Notes: generated by a model not told the origin, from the sequence alone. DNA of 64,000 bases from Myxocyprinus asiaticus (GCF_019703515.2 NC_059368.1:29567289-29631288); one strand, 5' to 3'; counted from the stretch's first letter, positions 44,315 to 56,990 are shown. Numbers and translations are program-made.

Positions 44315-45030
44315 CAAGGGTCGGCAACCTATGGCACACGTGCCAGCATTGGTATGCAGAGGGGTAATCACTGGCTCATCAGCAATGGCGAGAGAGGAGT
44401 AGACTATTTTATTCATATGAAATTCTTCACCTTCATTCCAGTCGACATCTTGATGTAATCCTTCCTCATGAACACACAGCATGTTTTCATGAGCTGAATG
44501 GGAGGCTAAACAAAAAGTTAAAATGTGACGAGACTGCAGTATACCCAACAGACTTGTGCAGCGCATGTAAGCCATTCGCACATCACGAGCACATCATGTT
44601 CGGTTAATCATGCGAGTAAGTGTGCCCGCTTTGCTTCGGTCAGGCTGCGCAGATGACAGCCTACATTCCGTGTTTCATTTGTTTTGTTTTTTTGTTTTCA
44701 GAACAACAGGTGGTGTAATAAGAAAATCACCACTATTAATCCTTGAGGTTTCCATCCCAGCATACAGGTTCACCCTCCTTAAACCATGGTCATACTCAAA
44801 ATTAGATGAAATGATTAAAAGAGAAGACATAAACCCAAAAATAGTCTATTCAAAATATAAATTAAACCTGGAAATAAAGTTTTAGGATTTTGCAGGTGCA
44901 TTTCACCGAAAAGGGCTGAATAGTTGATTGTCTTGTAATGCGCGAATGACTTGCATGCACAGCGCGAGTCTCGTCAAACTCCCATTCAGTTAATGGAAAC
45001 ACACTACGTGATCATGAGGAAGGATTACTT
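44315..45030. mobile_element. hAT-like non-autonomous element, copy 2
   Basis: Left end CAAGGGTCGGCAACCTATGG. Colinear with copy 1 at 13919-14796, including the subterminal TGATGTAATCCTTCCTCATG and the exon-like core. The right end is missing or too diverged. The core open segment (44700-44885) is longer here: after RTTGGVIRKSPLLILEV it continues into a charged stretch rich in Lys and Glu. Confidence 0.65.
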
Positions 45031-45697
45031 CAAAAATTGTTAATAAAAATTTTAGTTGTCGAATAGTCGTTTGTTCTCATTTAATGTAACATGAGATCAG
45101 ATATGATACTAATGATGCCGCGCGAGAGCAGCACTGCAGCTCGTGCCTGACTGAGGAGAGAAAACACACCTCACAGTCCAGATGCACTCCAAACCTTCAA
45201 AACAGCTTCAGGTGATGCAGATCGCAAAGTATGAGAAATTATACAAAAATACAAAATAACTAAATACAGAAGCACTCCCGTTGGGAAATACAGCGGAGCT
45301 GGATCTATCGATACACTGAAGCAAAATTTGCATGTCAGAGCATCTTTAAAGGAAACACCCCGCCATTATATCTTTAATGCATCCTTTAATAAAGTTCAAA
45401 TAATAAGGAAACTGGCATTTCTATGTGTAGTCAGCGCCGCTGCTATGAGTCACATGATGTGACCCGATCTAAGGGCAGAGATTGAAACTGCACCCTGCTA
45501 ATGTACACTCTGGCGCCGGCACACTCGTCCCTTGTGCACGCTTGCTCCAGTTAGATTATAACGTGATGGCTCACCACGAAGTGAATCATAATACATATGT
45601 GTTGCGGTGTGTATCTTATCGTGAAGAAAATCAACGATATGCAGCTCTATTAAGAAGAGAGGTTTTTTTTTTTTTTTTTTGAGAGTTAAAGATGGAT
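45031..45697. other. Unassigned sequence
   Basis: Contains a 19-base T run at 45662-45680. No coding or repeat assignment made. Confidence 0.4.
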
Positions 45698-46134
45698 CGA
45701 TATCAAATCAAAATCAAATCACTTTTATTGTCACACAACCATATGCACAAGTGCAACAGTGGGTGAAAGTCTTGGGTGCAGTTCCGAGCAACATAGCAGT
45801 CATGACAGTGATAAGTCATATACCAGTTTACAATAAACATCAGATTTACATAACACAATTTACATATCTAATATACACACAACCCAATATACAAATAATA
45901 ATATACAATGTACAGTATACAATACACACAATATAGAATACACATACAATAAAAATAGTATATAAAGTATATATAAAATATACAGTAGGTTGTATTGTAC
46001 GGTATTGACATTCAGGCTGTCGGTTGATAGTCAGTTGCCAGTGTGTTGTTAAGAAAGAATATAATTTATGACAGTCTGGTGTGAGATAATAAGATTAATA
46101 AAGTCCAGTGCTGATGTATGTTGATCGTGAGAGA

Positions 46135-47673
46135 TCAAGAGTTCAAAAGTCTGATTGCTTGGGGGAAGAAGCTGTCATGAAGTCGGCTGGTGCAGGTCCT
46201 GATGCTGCGATACCACCTGCCTGATGGTAGCAGTGAGAGCAGCACATGGCTTGGGTGGCTGGAGTCTCTGATGATCCTCCGAGCTTTTCTCACATACCAC
46301 CTGGTATATATGTCCTGGAGGGAGGGAAGCTCACCTCCAATGATGTGTCTGGCAGTTCGTACCACACTTTGCAGGGCTTTGCAGTTGTGGGCAGTGCTAT
46401 TGCCGTACCAGGCAGTGATGCAGCCAGTCAGGATGCTCTCTACAGTGCTGGTGTAGAACCGTGTGAGGATATGGTGGTTCATTCCAAACTTCCTCAGCCG
46501 TCTCAGGAAGAAGAGGCGCTGATGAGCCTTCTTCACAATGGCCTCAGTGTGGATAGACCATGTGAGTTCCTCTGTGATGTGGACACAGAGGAACTTGAAG
46601 CTGCTGACTCTCTCCACTGGTGCTCCATTGATGGTGATGGGGCTGTGTTCTCTGTCTTTTCTCCTGAAGTCCACCACAAGCTCCTTGATCTTGCTGACAT
46701 TGAGGGAGAGTTTGTGCTCCTGACACCAGCATGTCAGAGTGTAGGCTGTTTCATCATTGTCAGTGATAAGAACTACCACCGTCGTATCATCAGCAAACTT
46801 AATGATGGCACTGGAGCTGTGTGTTGCCACACAGTCATGTGTGTACAGGGAATACAGGAGTAGGCTGAGAACACAGCCCTGTGGGACTCCAGTGTTGAGG
46901 GTCAGTGATGAGGAGATGTTGCTCCTCATTCTAACCACCTGGCGTCTGCTTGACAGGAAGTCCAGGATCCAGCTGCACAGCGAGCTGTTTAAGCCCAGAG
47001 CCCGGAGTTTCTCATCTAGCTTGGAGGGCACTATGGTGTTGAATGCTGAGCTGTAGTCTACAAACAGCATTCTCACATAAGTGTTCTTTTTTTCCAGGTG
47101 GGAGAGAGCAGTGTGTATTTTAGATGCAATGGCATCATCAGTGGAGCGGTTGTTGCGGTAAGCAAACTGCAACGGGTCAAGATTGAGTGGCAATACAGAG
47201 CAGATGTAATCTCTGATTAGTCTCTCAAAGCATTTGCTGATGATGGGGGTCAGAGCAACAGGATGCCAGTCATTTAAACAAGTTATTTTTGATTGTTTTG
47301 GAACAGGCACAATGGTGGATGTTTTAAAGCATGTGGGGACTACAGACAAAGAGAGGGAAAGGTTGAAAATGTCCGTAAAAACACCAGCCAGCTGGTTCGC
47401 GCACGCTCTGATGACGCAGCCTGGAATGCTGCCTGGGCCCGCGGCTTTGCGGATATTCACCCGTCGGAAGGATCGGGTTACATCCACTACAGAGACGGAG
47501 AGTGAACTAACCTCTGTAGCTTCAGCCGCGAGAGCTCTCTCCGCGAGGGCGGTGTTATTTCCCTCGAAACGAGCATAAAAAGTATTTAGCTCATCCAGTA
47601 GAGAGGCAGCAGTGTTCATGGCGGAGTTTTTATTCCCTTTAAAGTCCGTGATGATGTTAATTCCCTGCCACAT
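46135..47673 (-). pseudogene. LINE reverse transcriptase
   Basis: A 512-codon open frame, the longest in the window. Motifs in order: [77 protein letters not shown], and the catalytic FADDTTVVVLITDND. A C-terminal Cys/His-poor tail ends RSIRTCTSRLHDSFFPQAIR. It is intact over this length, but its joint with the endonuclease is broken by a stop, so the element is probably dead. Confidence 0.88.
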
Positions 47674-47766
47674 GCTTCTAGAGTTGGTGGTGTTAAACTG
47701 TCCTTCAATCTTGCTCCTGTACTGGCGTTTTGCTGCTCTGATAGTTTTGCGGAGTGCATAACTGGC

Positions 47767-48750
47767 TTATTTATGCTCCTCCACATTCTCGGAATTAAAA
47801 GTGGAGGTCCGCGCATTAAGTGCAGCGCAAACATCGCTATTAACCCATGGTTTCTGGTTAGGGTAGATCCGTATTGTTTTGGTCGGAACGATGTCCTCTA
47901 CGCACTTTCTGATGAAACACGTTACGCTATCAGCGTAAACCTCGATGTCGTCATCAGAGGCGGACCGGAACATCTCCCAGTCTGCGTGATCAAAACAGTC
48001 TTGTAGCGTAGAATCTGATTGGTCCAACCAGCACTGGATCATTCTGAGGGTGGGTGCTTCCTGTTTCAGTTTCTGCCTGTAAGCGGGCAGAAGCAGAATG
48101 AAAGAGTGATCTGATTTGCCAAATGGTGGGTGGGGGAGGGATTTGTAGCCATCCCAGAAGGGAGAGTAGCAATGGTCCAAAACCCAGTCCCCTCGTGTGT
48201 TGAAACTGATATGTTGTTGGTATTTCGGTGCGATTGATTTGAAACTAGCTTTGTTAAAGTCCCCAATCACAATGAATGTGGCCTCAGGGTGCGCGGTTTC
48301 CTGCTCACTTATGCTTCCAAACAGTTCCTTGAGTGCCCGGTCTATGTCGGCTTGTGGCGGGATGTACACAGCTGTGATAATGACCGCTGTGAATTCCCTC
48401 GGTAGCCAGAATGGTCGACACAGAAGCATGAGAAATTCCAGATCAGGAGAGCAGAAAGACTTGATAGAATATACGTTCCTCTGATCACACCAGGATTTGT
48501 TGACCATAAAACATAGACCACCACCTCTGCTTTTACCTGAGAGGTCTTTCGCTCTGTCCCCGCGGGTTCGATGGCTGAATCTGGAATCTCTGCAGACATC
48601 CAAGTTTCTGTAAGGCGGATAATGCAGCAGTCCCTCGTCTCTCGTTGGAAAGAGATCCGCGCTCTCAGCTCACAGAGCTTGTTGTCCAGAGACTGAACAT
48701 TTGCCAGTAGAATAGTGGGTAGCGGGGGTCGATTTGCACGGCGTCTTACT
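47767..48750 (-). pseudogene. LINE endonuclease (APE type), frameshifted
   Basis: Apurinic-endonuclease-like domain that nicks target DNA for target-primed reverse transcription. The N-terminal piece (LANVQSLDNKLCELRARISF, LTETWM) lies in one frame. The rest begins near 48603 and has KSRGGGLCFMVNKSWC, TFIVIGDFNKASF and PFGKSDHSFILL, the last two holding the conserved Asp-Asn and Asp-His pairs. A stop after NSENVEEHK separates it from the RT frame. Confidence 0.8.
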
Positions 48751-49019
48751 CTGATGAGAACGCCAGCTCTGTTTCCCCTTTTCCTCCTGCGTTTCCGCGG
48801 CCGTGCTGCCCAGACAAAGGGCTCCGCTGGCGTGTTTGTAAACAGCAGGTCGGCATTGAGGAATTGGAAGTCCGGTTTTCGGTGTGCAATTGCAGAACCA
48901 ATGTCCAAAAGTGTTTGTCTGTCGTAGACAATAAGGCAGACAACATCCAAGACAAAAAAACATAAGAATTGTGAACAAAACAAACAAAACATTGCTATGT
49001 TGTGTCGGAGCTCGCAACG

Positions 49020-49048
49020 CAGCAGCCATACTCGGCGCCATCTTGACC
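49020..49048 (-). promoter_or_regulatory. YY1-like motif at LINE 5' end
   Basis: The minus strand reads CAAGATGGCGCCGAGTATGG. CAAGATGGCGGC is the classic YY1 site at the start of human L1 elements; the match here has C for the last G. A role in LINE transcription is inferred. Confidence 0.4.
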
Positions 49049-49129
49049 AACTTCTTGAAGTATCACACTGGGATGCTTTTTAAACAGTATTGAAAGAGTT
49101 CCCATCTATGTTAGGCCCTTATTATTTGG

Positions 49130-49332
49130 TCCAAGTCATCAATTTCAAAAACTTTTTTTTTTAAATTACATTTTAGACTAATAATGAAATAAATTAATAT
49201 GGTGGCACAATTATATTTTTGTCTACAAAACTAATTTCAAACATTTAAGCATATGCCAACAAATCAAAAGATTTTTAAGATCATGAGAAACATTTCAGTA
49301 AAGTGTTTCAAAACTTTTGATCGGTAGTGTAT
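49130..49332. mobile_element. Tc1/mariner-like MITE end
   Basis: The right side ends AAACTTTTGATCGGTAGTGT, close to the CACTACCGGTCAAAAGTTT ends of fish mariner-type MITEs. The left boundary is not clear. Confidence 0.4.
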
Positions 49333-49936
49333 GTGAACAGGAACATGATGAACATGCTCCTGAACACTCAATTTTTCTCTTATTTTAATCTCCCCCAGTC
49401 ATTTTCAATGGCCAGTCATTTTTGACCGTGAACACCACAAGTGTGACTTTGAGCAAATTTTTTACAAAATAAAAGCATTTCAAAATAAACTTCCTGGTTA
49501 AACATTAAAGCACACTAGTGTGATATATAGTACAGAATGTTTTCATATTTTATTTAACATTGCCAAAATTATCCTGTGCATAAGCTCAGGTCAGTGAGGC
49601 CTACAATCAATAAGTTCCAAAAAGAAATACAAAGCCTGTGCTAATTGAAAGAAAACAAATTGGCAAAAAAGATCTAATCCAATATTTTGTGATAATATAG
49701 CATAATGAGATATTTATAAGCAATTTTTATAGGCTGGTCATTTTTGACCGGGAACACCAGAAGTGTAACAAAGTGGGGGGAAAAAAAAAAAAAATTATTA
49801 AATAAAAATTTGGGAAGTTGTGATACCCTGTGTGAGCAAAGTCAGTAAGTTTTAGTGCAATAGGATAACATTAACTAGCTTTTTTAGGAAACTCCTCTTC
49901 AGGTCAGAATGACCGGAACACAACATGAGGGTTAAG
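49333..49936. mobile_element. Candidate piggyBac-like remnant
   Basis: The right end reads GGTCAGAATGACCGGAACAC followed by AACATGAGGGTTAA, as in piggyBac-type ends (CCCTCATG... next to a TTAA target). Internal inverted-looking GGTCAAAAATGACC motifs occur near 49420 and 49740. The left end is not identified. Confidence 0.45.
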
Positions 49937-51457
49937 GTAATAATTGCAGGTTACCACTTTTTACAGCACAAGTCTGAATACATATTTGTGTGTAAATGTT
50001 ACAGACAAATGTAAAAGTAGTTATATTTTGTATGCAATGACCAAAAAGTGACAAGTCATACAAGTCATCATGTTTCATTGTTAATGTATTTCAATGATCC
50101 TTGTTCAAATGCTTACATATTTAAGACGCACCATTCATTAAATACAAAAATACATTTTATTGCAAGATATGCAACAAAAGCTAAAACAATATTGTTTAAA
50201 TAGACAATAAAAAAAAAAAAAAATCATTCTGATGACAGAGCCATGGATTGTTGTTAAAGATAGATGTGGTTTGTTTCGCACAACATACCTTGCAACTCTG
50301 TATGAATTTTACAGATATCTTTCTTTTGATCTGTTTTCATAGTGTGTATCTATTGTTATTTTGTTCTAGTTACAAGTATGGTAAATTTAGAATTATAATA
50401 ATTGAATAATATCACACATTTTAAATTCTATTGGAGTTCAGACATTTACATTTCAGTTCTTCTTAGAGGTTTTTGAAACTGAAGGTGAGTGAATTTAACT
50501 AAAGTTTGTTGTCTTACAGACAAAATATCAGCTGGTACTATAACAAATTCTTTTATTTCAAGTTTTATGTTAACATGATTGTATTTATCAGCCGAAATAT
50601 GGAAAAGTAACCATGTCTATCTGGAATGATAATCTGTGTCTTTAGTTTTACTGGTTTTGAAAACATACTGTATGGGATTAAATGTCTTAAACATGAATGA
50701 TTTGTTAACTCTTTGAAAACACGGTTAAAAGATCTTTAAACATATATTTACAATTTATAAATGAGCGGAACTTAACTGACTGAAATCAACTTATAAAAGC
50801 AAGATACATCTCAACAAGGATATACAATATAGTCATAGACGTATTTCCATTGCATTCCTTGTTAGTTTAAACATGTCAGTGATGCCTGACATTGGGAGAA
50901 TCTGCCTAGTTAATCATGGTTTGTGTTAGGGGTGAGTTACCGGACCTTATGCTTTTAGTAAAGCCTTGTTTTCATTATCTTGTAGGCATGTCAAAATACA
51001 CTAACATTTGTATATATTTTAATTTAAGTAGTACATATAGTACATTAGAAATAATAGCGGTGTCACTACACCATTGATATAACCAAATGACCACAAGTTG
51101 ACTCGTGGTGGGTTTGTTAAATAATCGTTGCAAGTGCAATTGTTTTAACATTCACTTTGTGCTTAACACAATTAAACGTGTTTAAATCTTACTTTTGTAA
51201 CACCTTTCTTGATGCTGTATAATGGAGGTAAAATGAGAAAAAAAAAAAAAAATGTGTGTTTAACTCATAATGTCAAGAAATAGTGTAATGTTAAATTAAT
51301 CCACATTAGGTCAAACATGTATAGGTTGGTCAACCTTAAAGTTTTAAGACCAGAAGGTTCTGTTGAGGTTATGTGTGAAGCAGGATGAGGATGTCCTGTG
51401 AAGTGGTGACTCAAGTTAAAGAGTTACTAGGCCTCTAAAAGATGTGCTATTGAGGGA

Positions 51458-51465
<8 letters not shown>
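49937..51465. other. Unassigned intergenic sequence
   Basis: AT-rich non-coding DNA with short A/T runs (50208-50223, 51238-51252). Nothing recognised. Confidence 0.4.

Positions 51466-51507
<42 letters not shown>
51466..51507. repeat. (GA)n microsatellite
   Basis: About 20 uninterrupted GA units. Confidence 0.95.
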
Positions 51508-51509
<2 letters not shown>

Positions 51510-52289
51510 CAAACAAAGAGAGAATTTGGAGACTTTTTATTTGAATACTCAATTACAATTAAATTAAAATTACTAATATAAACAACCAGAGTAAACCATT
51601 TAATCCTCTTTAACATTTTAAACGTATTGTACATCTCGCTCAAAACAGGTGAGTACATTCACAATTACTTTACTTTTTGTTTATTGAAATTCATTAGTCA
51701 CTAAAACAACTGTTTTCCTTATTTTAAAAACACTTGGTCTATTATTGCAAATTATTATTATTAATGCTTATTTAACATTGGTACATCGGACCAGTAAAAA
51801 TTTAATTTGTATCGGACACCTCACACAACCTGACCATGTCCAAAATTATCAACATGCTTTCATCGTCTTCAGTCTGTTTAGTCTGTATTATAACCCGAAT
51901 CTGTGTCACTGTCTCTTGAGGAAAAGTCGTCATCAGAAGAATCTTCTGTATTAACCCCGAAGTGCCTATGGAGACATAGCTGTCTGACTTCTTGTTCATA
52001 AAATCACCGACCATTCTGAATCAGACATTTGGGGTCACGCCATTCTATACGATAATGGACAGAGGTGTGTCACGGACGGCCGTCAAAGTCTTTCAGATGT
52101 AATTATAGAAATAACACCAATCCTTTTACATGAAAAACAAAGGAGGATTGTCGAATGAGTCATCACCAACTTCTCCAGTGTAGATCTTGATGGTACGTGT
52201 TGTTTTATTAAACTCGAATCCGCCAACACTCTCATAAGCTATGGTATCCTATTTAACTCCTGTTCAGCTATATTTAAAATAATGTAGCT
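51508..52289. other. Unassigned intergenic sequence
   Basis: No feature recognised; open frames of about 70 codons without domain signal. Confidence 0.4.
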
Positions 52290-52580
52290 TCTTCATAAGC
52301 TACATTTTTCAACGAGGAGCACTGTAGTGCCACAAAATGCTACAATTCCCATAAAAAAATTAAAATAAAGAGTTCTGGCAAATTTGCAGCAAACATTTCG
52401 CAAATTTGGCAATGATTATTTTCACATGCAAATGAGCTTTGCTGCAAACTCTTCATTGTTGCCAAAGGTTTGCTGCAGGTTCACCACTACCGGTGAAGAG
52501 CTGCAAACATCTGCCAAACATTTGTGGCAAACTGCAAGCTCATTTGCATTTGCAAAACTCTAGATTTTTTTTGTAAGCAT
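52290..52580. mobile_element. Palindromic GCAAAC-rich MITE
   Basis: Left GGCAAATTTGCAGCAAACAT and CACATGCAAATGAGCTTTGC mirror right CAAACATTTGTGGCAAACTG and GCAAGCTCATTTGCATTTGC around a centre near 52490. Short non-autonomous element. Confidence 0.5.
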
Positions 52581-53844
52581 CTGCAAACTCGGCAGAGTAA
52601 ACAAACACGGTCACCTAAACCGTTTCAAAGTGGCTCCCCCAACACTGGAACCGTACAAACCCAGACTACCTTTTTATGCAGACTCAGGTGTTTGAAAAAA
52701 TGCTTTCACACCAACCAATCAAGCTGGACTCTGCTATCAAACAGACTCAGGTCCACATCAAAAGTTCTAGTGTGAAAGCTTCCTTGCACTTTCTTTTCCT
52801 CAGCGCTATGCTATAAGCAGTATTTACTGTACAGCGGCATTGTGACATTCCCTGCAGTGCTTTGTGCCTGGCAGGGCTTCTCTGATCTGATGAAGGGGTA
52901 TTAGCATAATTAGCTAAATGTTAGCTGCAAGCCGAATGATGGTCCAACAGTTCGGCCAACCAGCAGCACCAGCCTCATCCAGGCCAATGAAGAAAGGGCA
53001 TAATAATGTAGAGGAGACAGGTGGGAAGAATGGGGAAGAAAGAGAATGGGGGGATGTACAGTATATGGACCTGGCTATGAAGGAATTGCTGGAAAGACAC
53101 TGGAGAGAAATAGATAGAGAGAAAGGACATCAGTAAGGAACTAGTGATTAGAATGATCAGAGGAAGTAAGAGCTAGAGAGAGAGAGAGATTAAGACAGTC
53201 AGCAAGGGAGATCTGTACTCTGAAGATGTGGAATTGGTTTTTGGTATGTCTGGAGTGTCAGAATAACTGAATATGCAACGCTTCTGTTTGTACAGAGCTT
53301 GAGGGTGTGTGTGTGTCAGCTTGGGTTTTGTGTTAAAATCCCACAGAGATGCAGTAATCCGTGCATGGCTCTGAGATTTGAGTCTCTAAGCAAAGCATTT
53401 TCCTCTATTTATAAATCTCTTAATCTGCCCTGTGAAACACAATACAGACATACATGGTGTGTGTGTGTGTAATACAAGTGTATGGAGCAATGTGTCACCT
53501 CTTCTAAACGCAGACGCAGTGCACACCACCTGAATTCAATAAGAAACGAGGGTCATTTTAGGTGCCGCTCCGTGGAACATTTCTTAAAGAGCCATCGATA
53601 ATTTTGTGTGTGCTTTCACTTGATGCTTAGAGACACAAGCTGTTACATCAAAGCAGGATCAAGGTGACCTTTAAAGGAGCCTTGACCTTATGACCTGTAT
53701 CCTCTGAGCTAAAGCATTTTAAAAGGAGAAGAAAATCTAAGGGAAGTTCTAAAAGCAGAATTGATAAAAGACAGAGCTTGGAGTTTCACGACGCAGGTGA
53801 AAAAAAAAACTCTGTTTCAATATACAGTATAAAAAGGTAAGCAT
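52581..53844. other. Unassigned intergenic sequence
   Basis: Short TG and GA runs only (53176-53190, 53459-53471). No exon or named repeat. Confidence 0.4.
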
Positions 53845-54440
53845 GGTAACAGCTTACATTAAGGTTCTATTTGCTAAAATTAGTTAATGCATTAGGTATC
53901 ATAAACAAGCAATGAACAATATGTTTTTACAGCATTTATTTATCTTGGTTAATGTTAATTTGTCAAAATACTATTGTTCGTTGTTTGTTCTGTTGGTGTT
54001 TATTTAATGAAAATGACCATCTGACTGTTCATTATTCAGCCTATTACAAGACTACGTGCCAAATAAATAAATAAATGCACATGAAACATTGATTTTGAGT
54101 TGAAATTATTTTATTAGCTTACTTGTAGAGATTGCACAGTGATCCGAGAAGCAGGTGAGACGGCTCGCGGTACCCGGATGAGTGGTCTGATACATGGATG
54201 TGCGGTTGTTACAGAACAATATTGGACCGTTGGATGGCACCATTGACCAATCAGAAACGAGTATTCCAGAGAGCCGTGTAATAAATAATGTTGACGCATA
54301 CAAGCTTTAGTGTAAAAAATGTATGAGTATATTTAAAAATGAATATTAACCAAGATTAATAAATGCCTTTAAAATATTATTCATTGTTAGTTCCTTTTAA
54401 TTATTGCATATTAACTTATGTTAACGCACACAAGCTTACT
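53845..54440. mobile_element. AGTTAATGCATTA-type MITE with internal insert
   Basis: Left part AAATTAGTTAATGCATTAGG, ACAGCATTTATTTATCTTGG; right part AACCAAGATTAATAAATGCC, TATTCATTGTTAGTTCC in inverted orientation. About 230 bp of unrelated sequence (54050-54310) lies between. The same family occurs at 33070 and at the right edge of the window. Confidence 0.6.
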
Positions 54441-54511
54441 GTGAAGTGTTAAAACAACCATTATAAATTCTCCTTGGTTTTCATGGCCTAACCATAATAG
54501 TAATCCTAAAC

Positions 54512-55395
54512 CCTATTCGGATGGGACTAGTTTTCCCTGAGGAGATCAGAGAAATTTGTGTTTCAAAGAAGTACTTCGTGATTTTAATTCCGTCCGAATT
54601 AGACAAGTCTGTGTTTTTCTCACACAACCTCTTTAAAAATTCCAGAGCAAATTACCTACTGTTTTTCGGCTAACTCAATGGTCCTCTGAGAAATCTAATC
54701 CCGTCCGAATGCGAATGTCTGTGATTGCTGATTACTGAATTTTCACAACGCTTCTCCTCATGTATTTTGACTTACTCGAACTACCGTCTAGAACGCCTGC
54801 TGCGCACCTGGCCCGTAGATTTTTTTCATCTGACGTTAAAATACGAAAATAAAATTACAGTACAAAGGAGAGCCAAATTGCGGAAACTGCACAGACTGGC
54901 CACTGTAATATCAGTGTCAGGTAAGATAATCATTATAATTTCTCCACTCAATTACGTAATGTTATAATTATAGAATTCATAGATGCATCTTGTTTATTTC
55001 AGTGGGTTTATTATAAGCAGCCACTTCTATAAACTCATGTGAAGTTTATTTTAATAGTATTTTTAAAATAAGTTATTTATAATGTATAATTAATAAATTA
55101 AAATGAAATCAATAAATTAAATAATTAGTTATTTAGAATTTATTTTTTAAATGATAAATAATTTTAAACTTAAACATGTCAAGGTTAAAAGATATGTTAA
55201 TTTTATCACCTAAATTATTTCAATGTGTTCAACCTTCTGTAACACCCACATCTAGAAAACAGACACTCTCACATCTGTAACAAACACAGAGATCTTAGTC
55301 CCGTCTGAATCAGTACATGAAATCACAGACGTCAGGTGATAATAATTGTAACTCAAATGTAATCTAGAAAACTAATCCCATCCGAATAGGGCTTT
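54512..55395. mobile_element. DNA element with CCCTATTCGGATGGGA ends
   Basis: Left end CCCTATTCGGATGGGACTAG, right end CTAATCCCATCCGAATAGGG, near-perfect inverted ends of about 24 bp. Repeated GTCCGAAT motifs near both ends. No long open frame. A second, left-truncated copy lies at 56655-56990. Confidence 0.7.
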
Positions 55396-55409
55396 AAACC
55401 CTATGAATA

Positions 55410-56650
55410 ATTTTCAGAATCAGCTTTATTGCCAAGTATGCTTACACATACAAGGAATTTGTCTTGGTGACAGGAGCTTCCAGTGTACAACAAAACAAAT
55501 ACAATACAAAAACAGCAGCAAGACATAGATAATAATAAAAAAATAAAAACTAATTACAAACATACATACATACATACACACATACACATAGGTAGTGCAA
55601 ATCTACTACAATCTGTTATCTGTTATGTACAGTGCAAATGTTTTTTTTTTTGTTTGTTTTGTTTTTTCAGAGGAATGAAATGGCAGAAGAGGTTGGATGT
55701 GTTGGATAAATATAAAAAAGACTAAACTGTGTATTGCACATAGTTATTGCTCAATGGGGCAATTTAACTGTTCATGAGATGGATAGCCTGAGGGAAAAAA
55801 CTGCTCCTGTGCCTGACGGTTCTGGTGCTCAGAGCTCTGAAGCGTCGGCCAGAAGGCAACAGTTCAAAAAGGTAGTGGGCAGGGTGAGTGGGGTCCAGAG
55901 TGATTTTTCCAGCCTTTTTCCTCACTCTGGAAGTGTATAGTTCTTGAAGGAGGGGCAGGGGGCTACCAATAATCCTCTCAGCAGTCCGAACTGTCCTTTG
56001 TAGTCTTCTGATATCCGATTTCATATCTGAACCAAACCAGACAGTTATTGAAGTGCAGAGGACAGACTCAATGACTGCTGAGTAGAACTGTATCAGCAGC
56101 ACCTGTGGCAGGTTGAATTTCCTCAGCTGGTGAAGGAAGTACAACATCTGCTGGGCCTTTTCACAATGGAGTCTATGTGGGTCTCCCACTTCAGGTCCTG
56201 TGAGATGGTAGTGCCCAGGAACCTGACTGAATCCACTGCTGCCACAGTGCTGTTTAGAATGGTGAGGGGGGTCAATGTTGGGGTGTTCACAATGTCCACA
56301 ATGATCTCCACCATTTTGAGCGTGTTCAGCTCCAGGTTGTTTTGACTGCACCAGACAGCCAGCTGTTCAACCTCCCTTCTGTATGCAGACTCATCGTCAT
56401 CTCGGATGAGGCCGATGACAGTGGTGTCATCTGCAAACTTCAGGAGCTTGACAGAGGGGTCCTTGGCGATGCAGTCATTGGTGTAGAGGGAGTGGGGAGA
56501 GCACACATCCCTGGGGGGCATCAGTGCTGATTGTACAGGTGCTGGAAGTGAGTTTCCCCTGTCTCACAAGCTGCTGCCTGTCTGTCAGTAAGCTGGTAAT
56601 CCACTGACAGATAGACATGGGAACAGAGAGTTGGTGTAATTTATTCTGCA
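55410..56650 (-). pseudogene. 5'-truncated LINE fragment (RT C-terminal half and 3' end)
   Basis: The minus strand carries LYTNDCIAKDPSVKLLKFAD followed by DTTVIGLIRDDDESAYRREV (FADD motif), then a frame break and FYSAVIESVLCTSITVWFGS and RALSTRTVRHRSSFFPQAIH. The 3' end is TGGCAATAAAGCTGATTCTG, with the TGATTCTGA-type tail of L2 LINEs. It is related to, but clearly distinct from, the LINE at 45698-49060. It lies between two copies of the CCCTATTCGG element. Confidence 0.85.
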
Positions 56651-56654
56651 TTTC

Positions 56655-56990
56655 CCTGAGTAGGTTAGGATAAATCGTGTTTCACATATGTAGTTTGTGA
56701 TTTTAATCCTGTCCAAACTGAACATGTCTGTGTTTTTCCTCAAACAACCTCAGTAAAAAAATTATAGAGCAAAGAACCTACAATTGTTTTTTTTTTTTTG
56801 TTTTTTTGGCTAACTCAGGGCACTTCTGAGAAATCTAAACCCATCCGGATTGGACTGTCTGTGATTACAGTACTGCATTTTTTCCCCAACACTTATCCAC
56901 CCATTTTCTTTGTTGAATAAGGTAACTAAAGCTAAATTTATTGTTCGAAAAAAGACTAATCCCATCCAAATAGTGCTTCAAAACATGTTA
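56655..56990. mobile_element. Left-truncated copy of the CCCTATTCGGATGGGA element
   Basis: Shares GTGATTTTAATCCTGTCCAA, ACATGTCTGTGTTTTTCCTC and GCTAACTCAGGGC with the copy at 54512, and ends GACTAATCCCATCCAAATAG. The internal part is shorter, and the left end is replaced by LINE sequence. Confidence 0.6.

Larger units (their letters stand above)
45698..49060 (-). mobile_element. Nearly full-length CR1/L2-group LINE, degenerate
   Basis: A 3.36 kb minus-strand non-LTR retrotransposon. The 5' end carries CAAGATGGCGCCGAGTATGG, the middle an endonuclease and RT, and the 3' end GTGACAATAAAAGTGATTTG followed by a short GATTT-type simple tail. It is the most complete element in the window, but the coding region is interrupted at least twice. 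I could not identify a target duplication. Confidence 0.85.

Noticed and set aside
46246..46863. A 205-codon plus-strand frame
   Set aside because: It lies antisense to the LINE RT frame, which has clear motifs.
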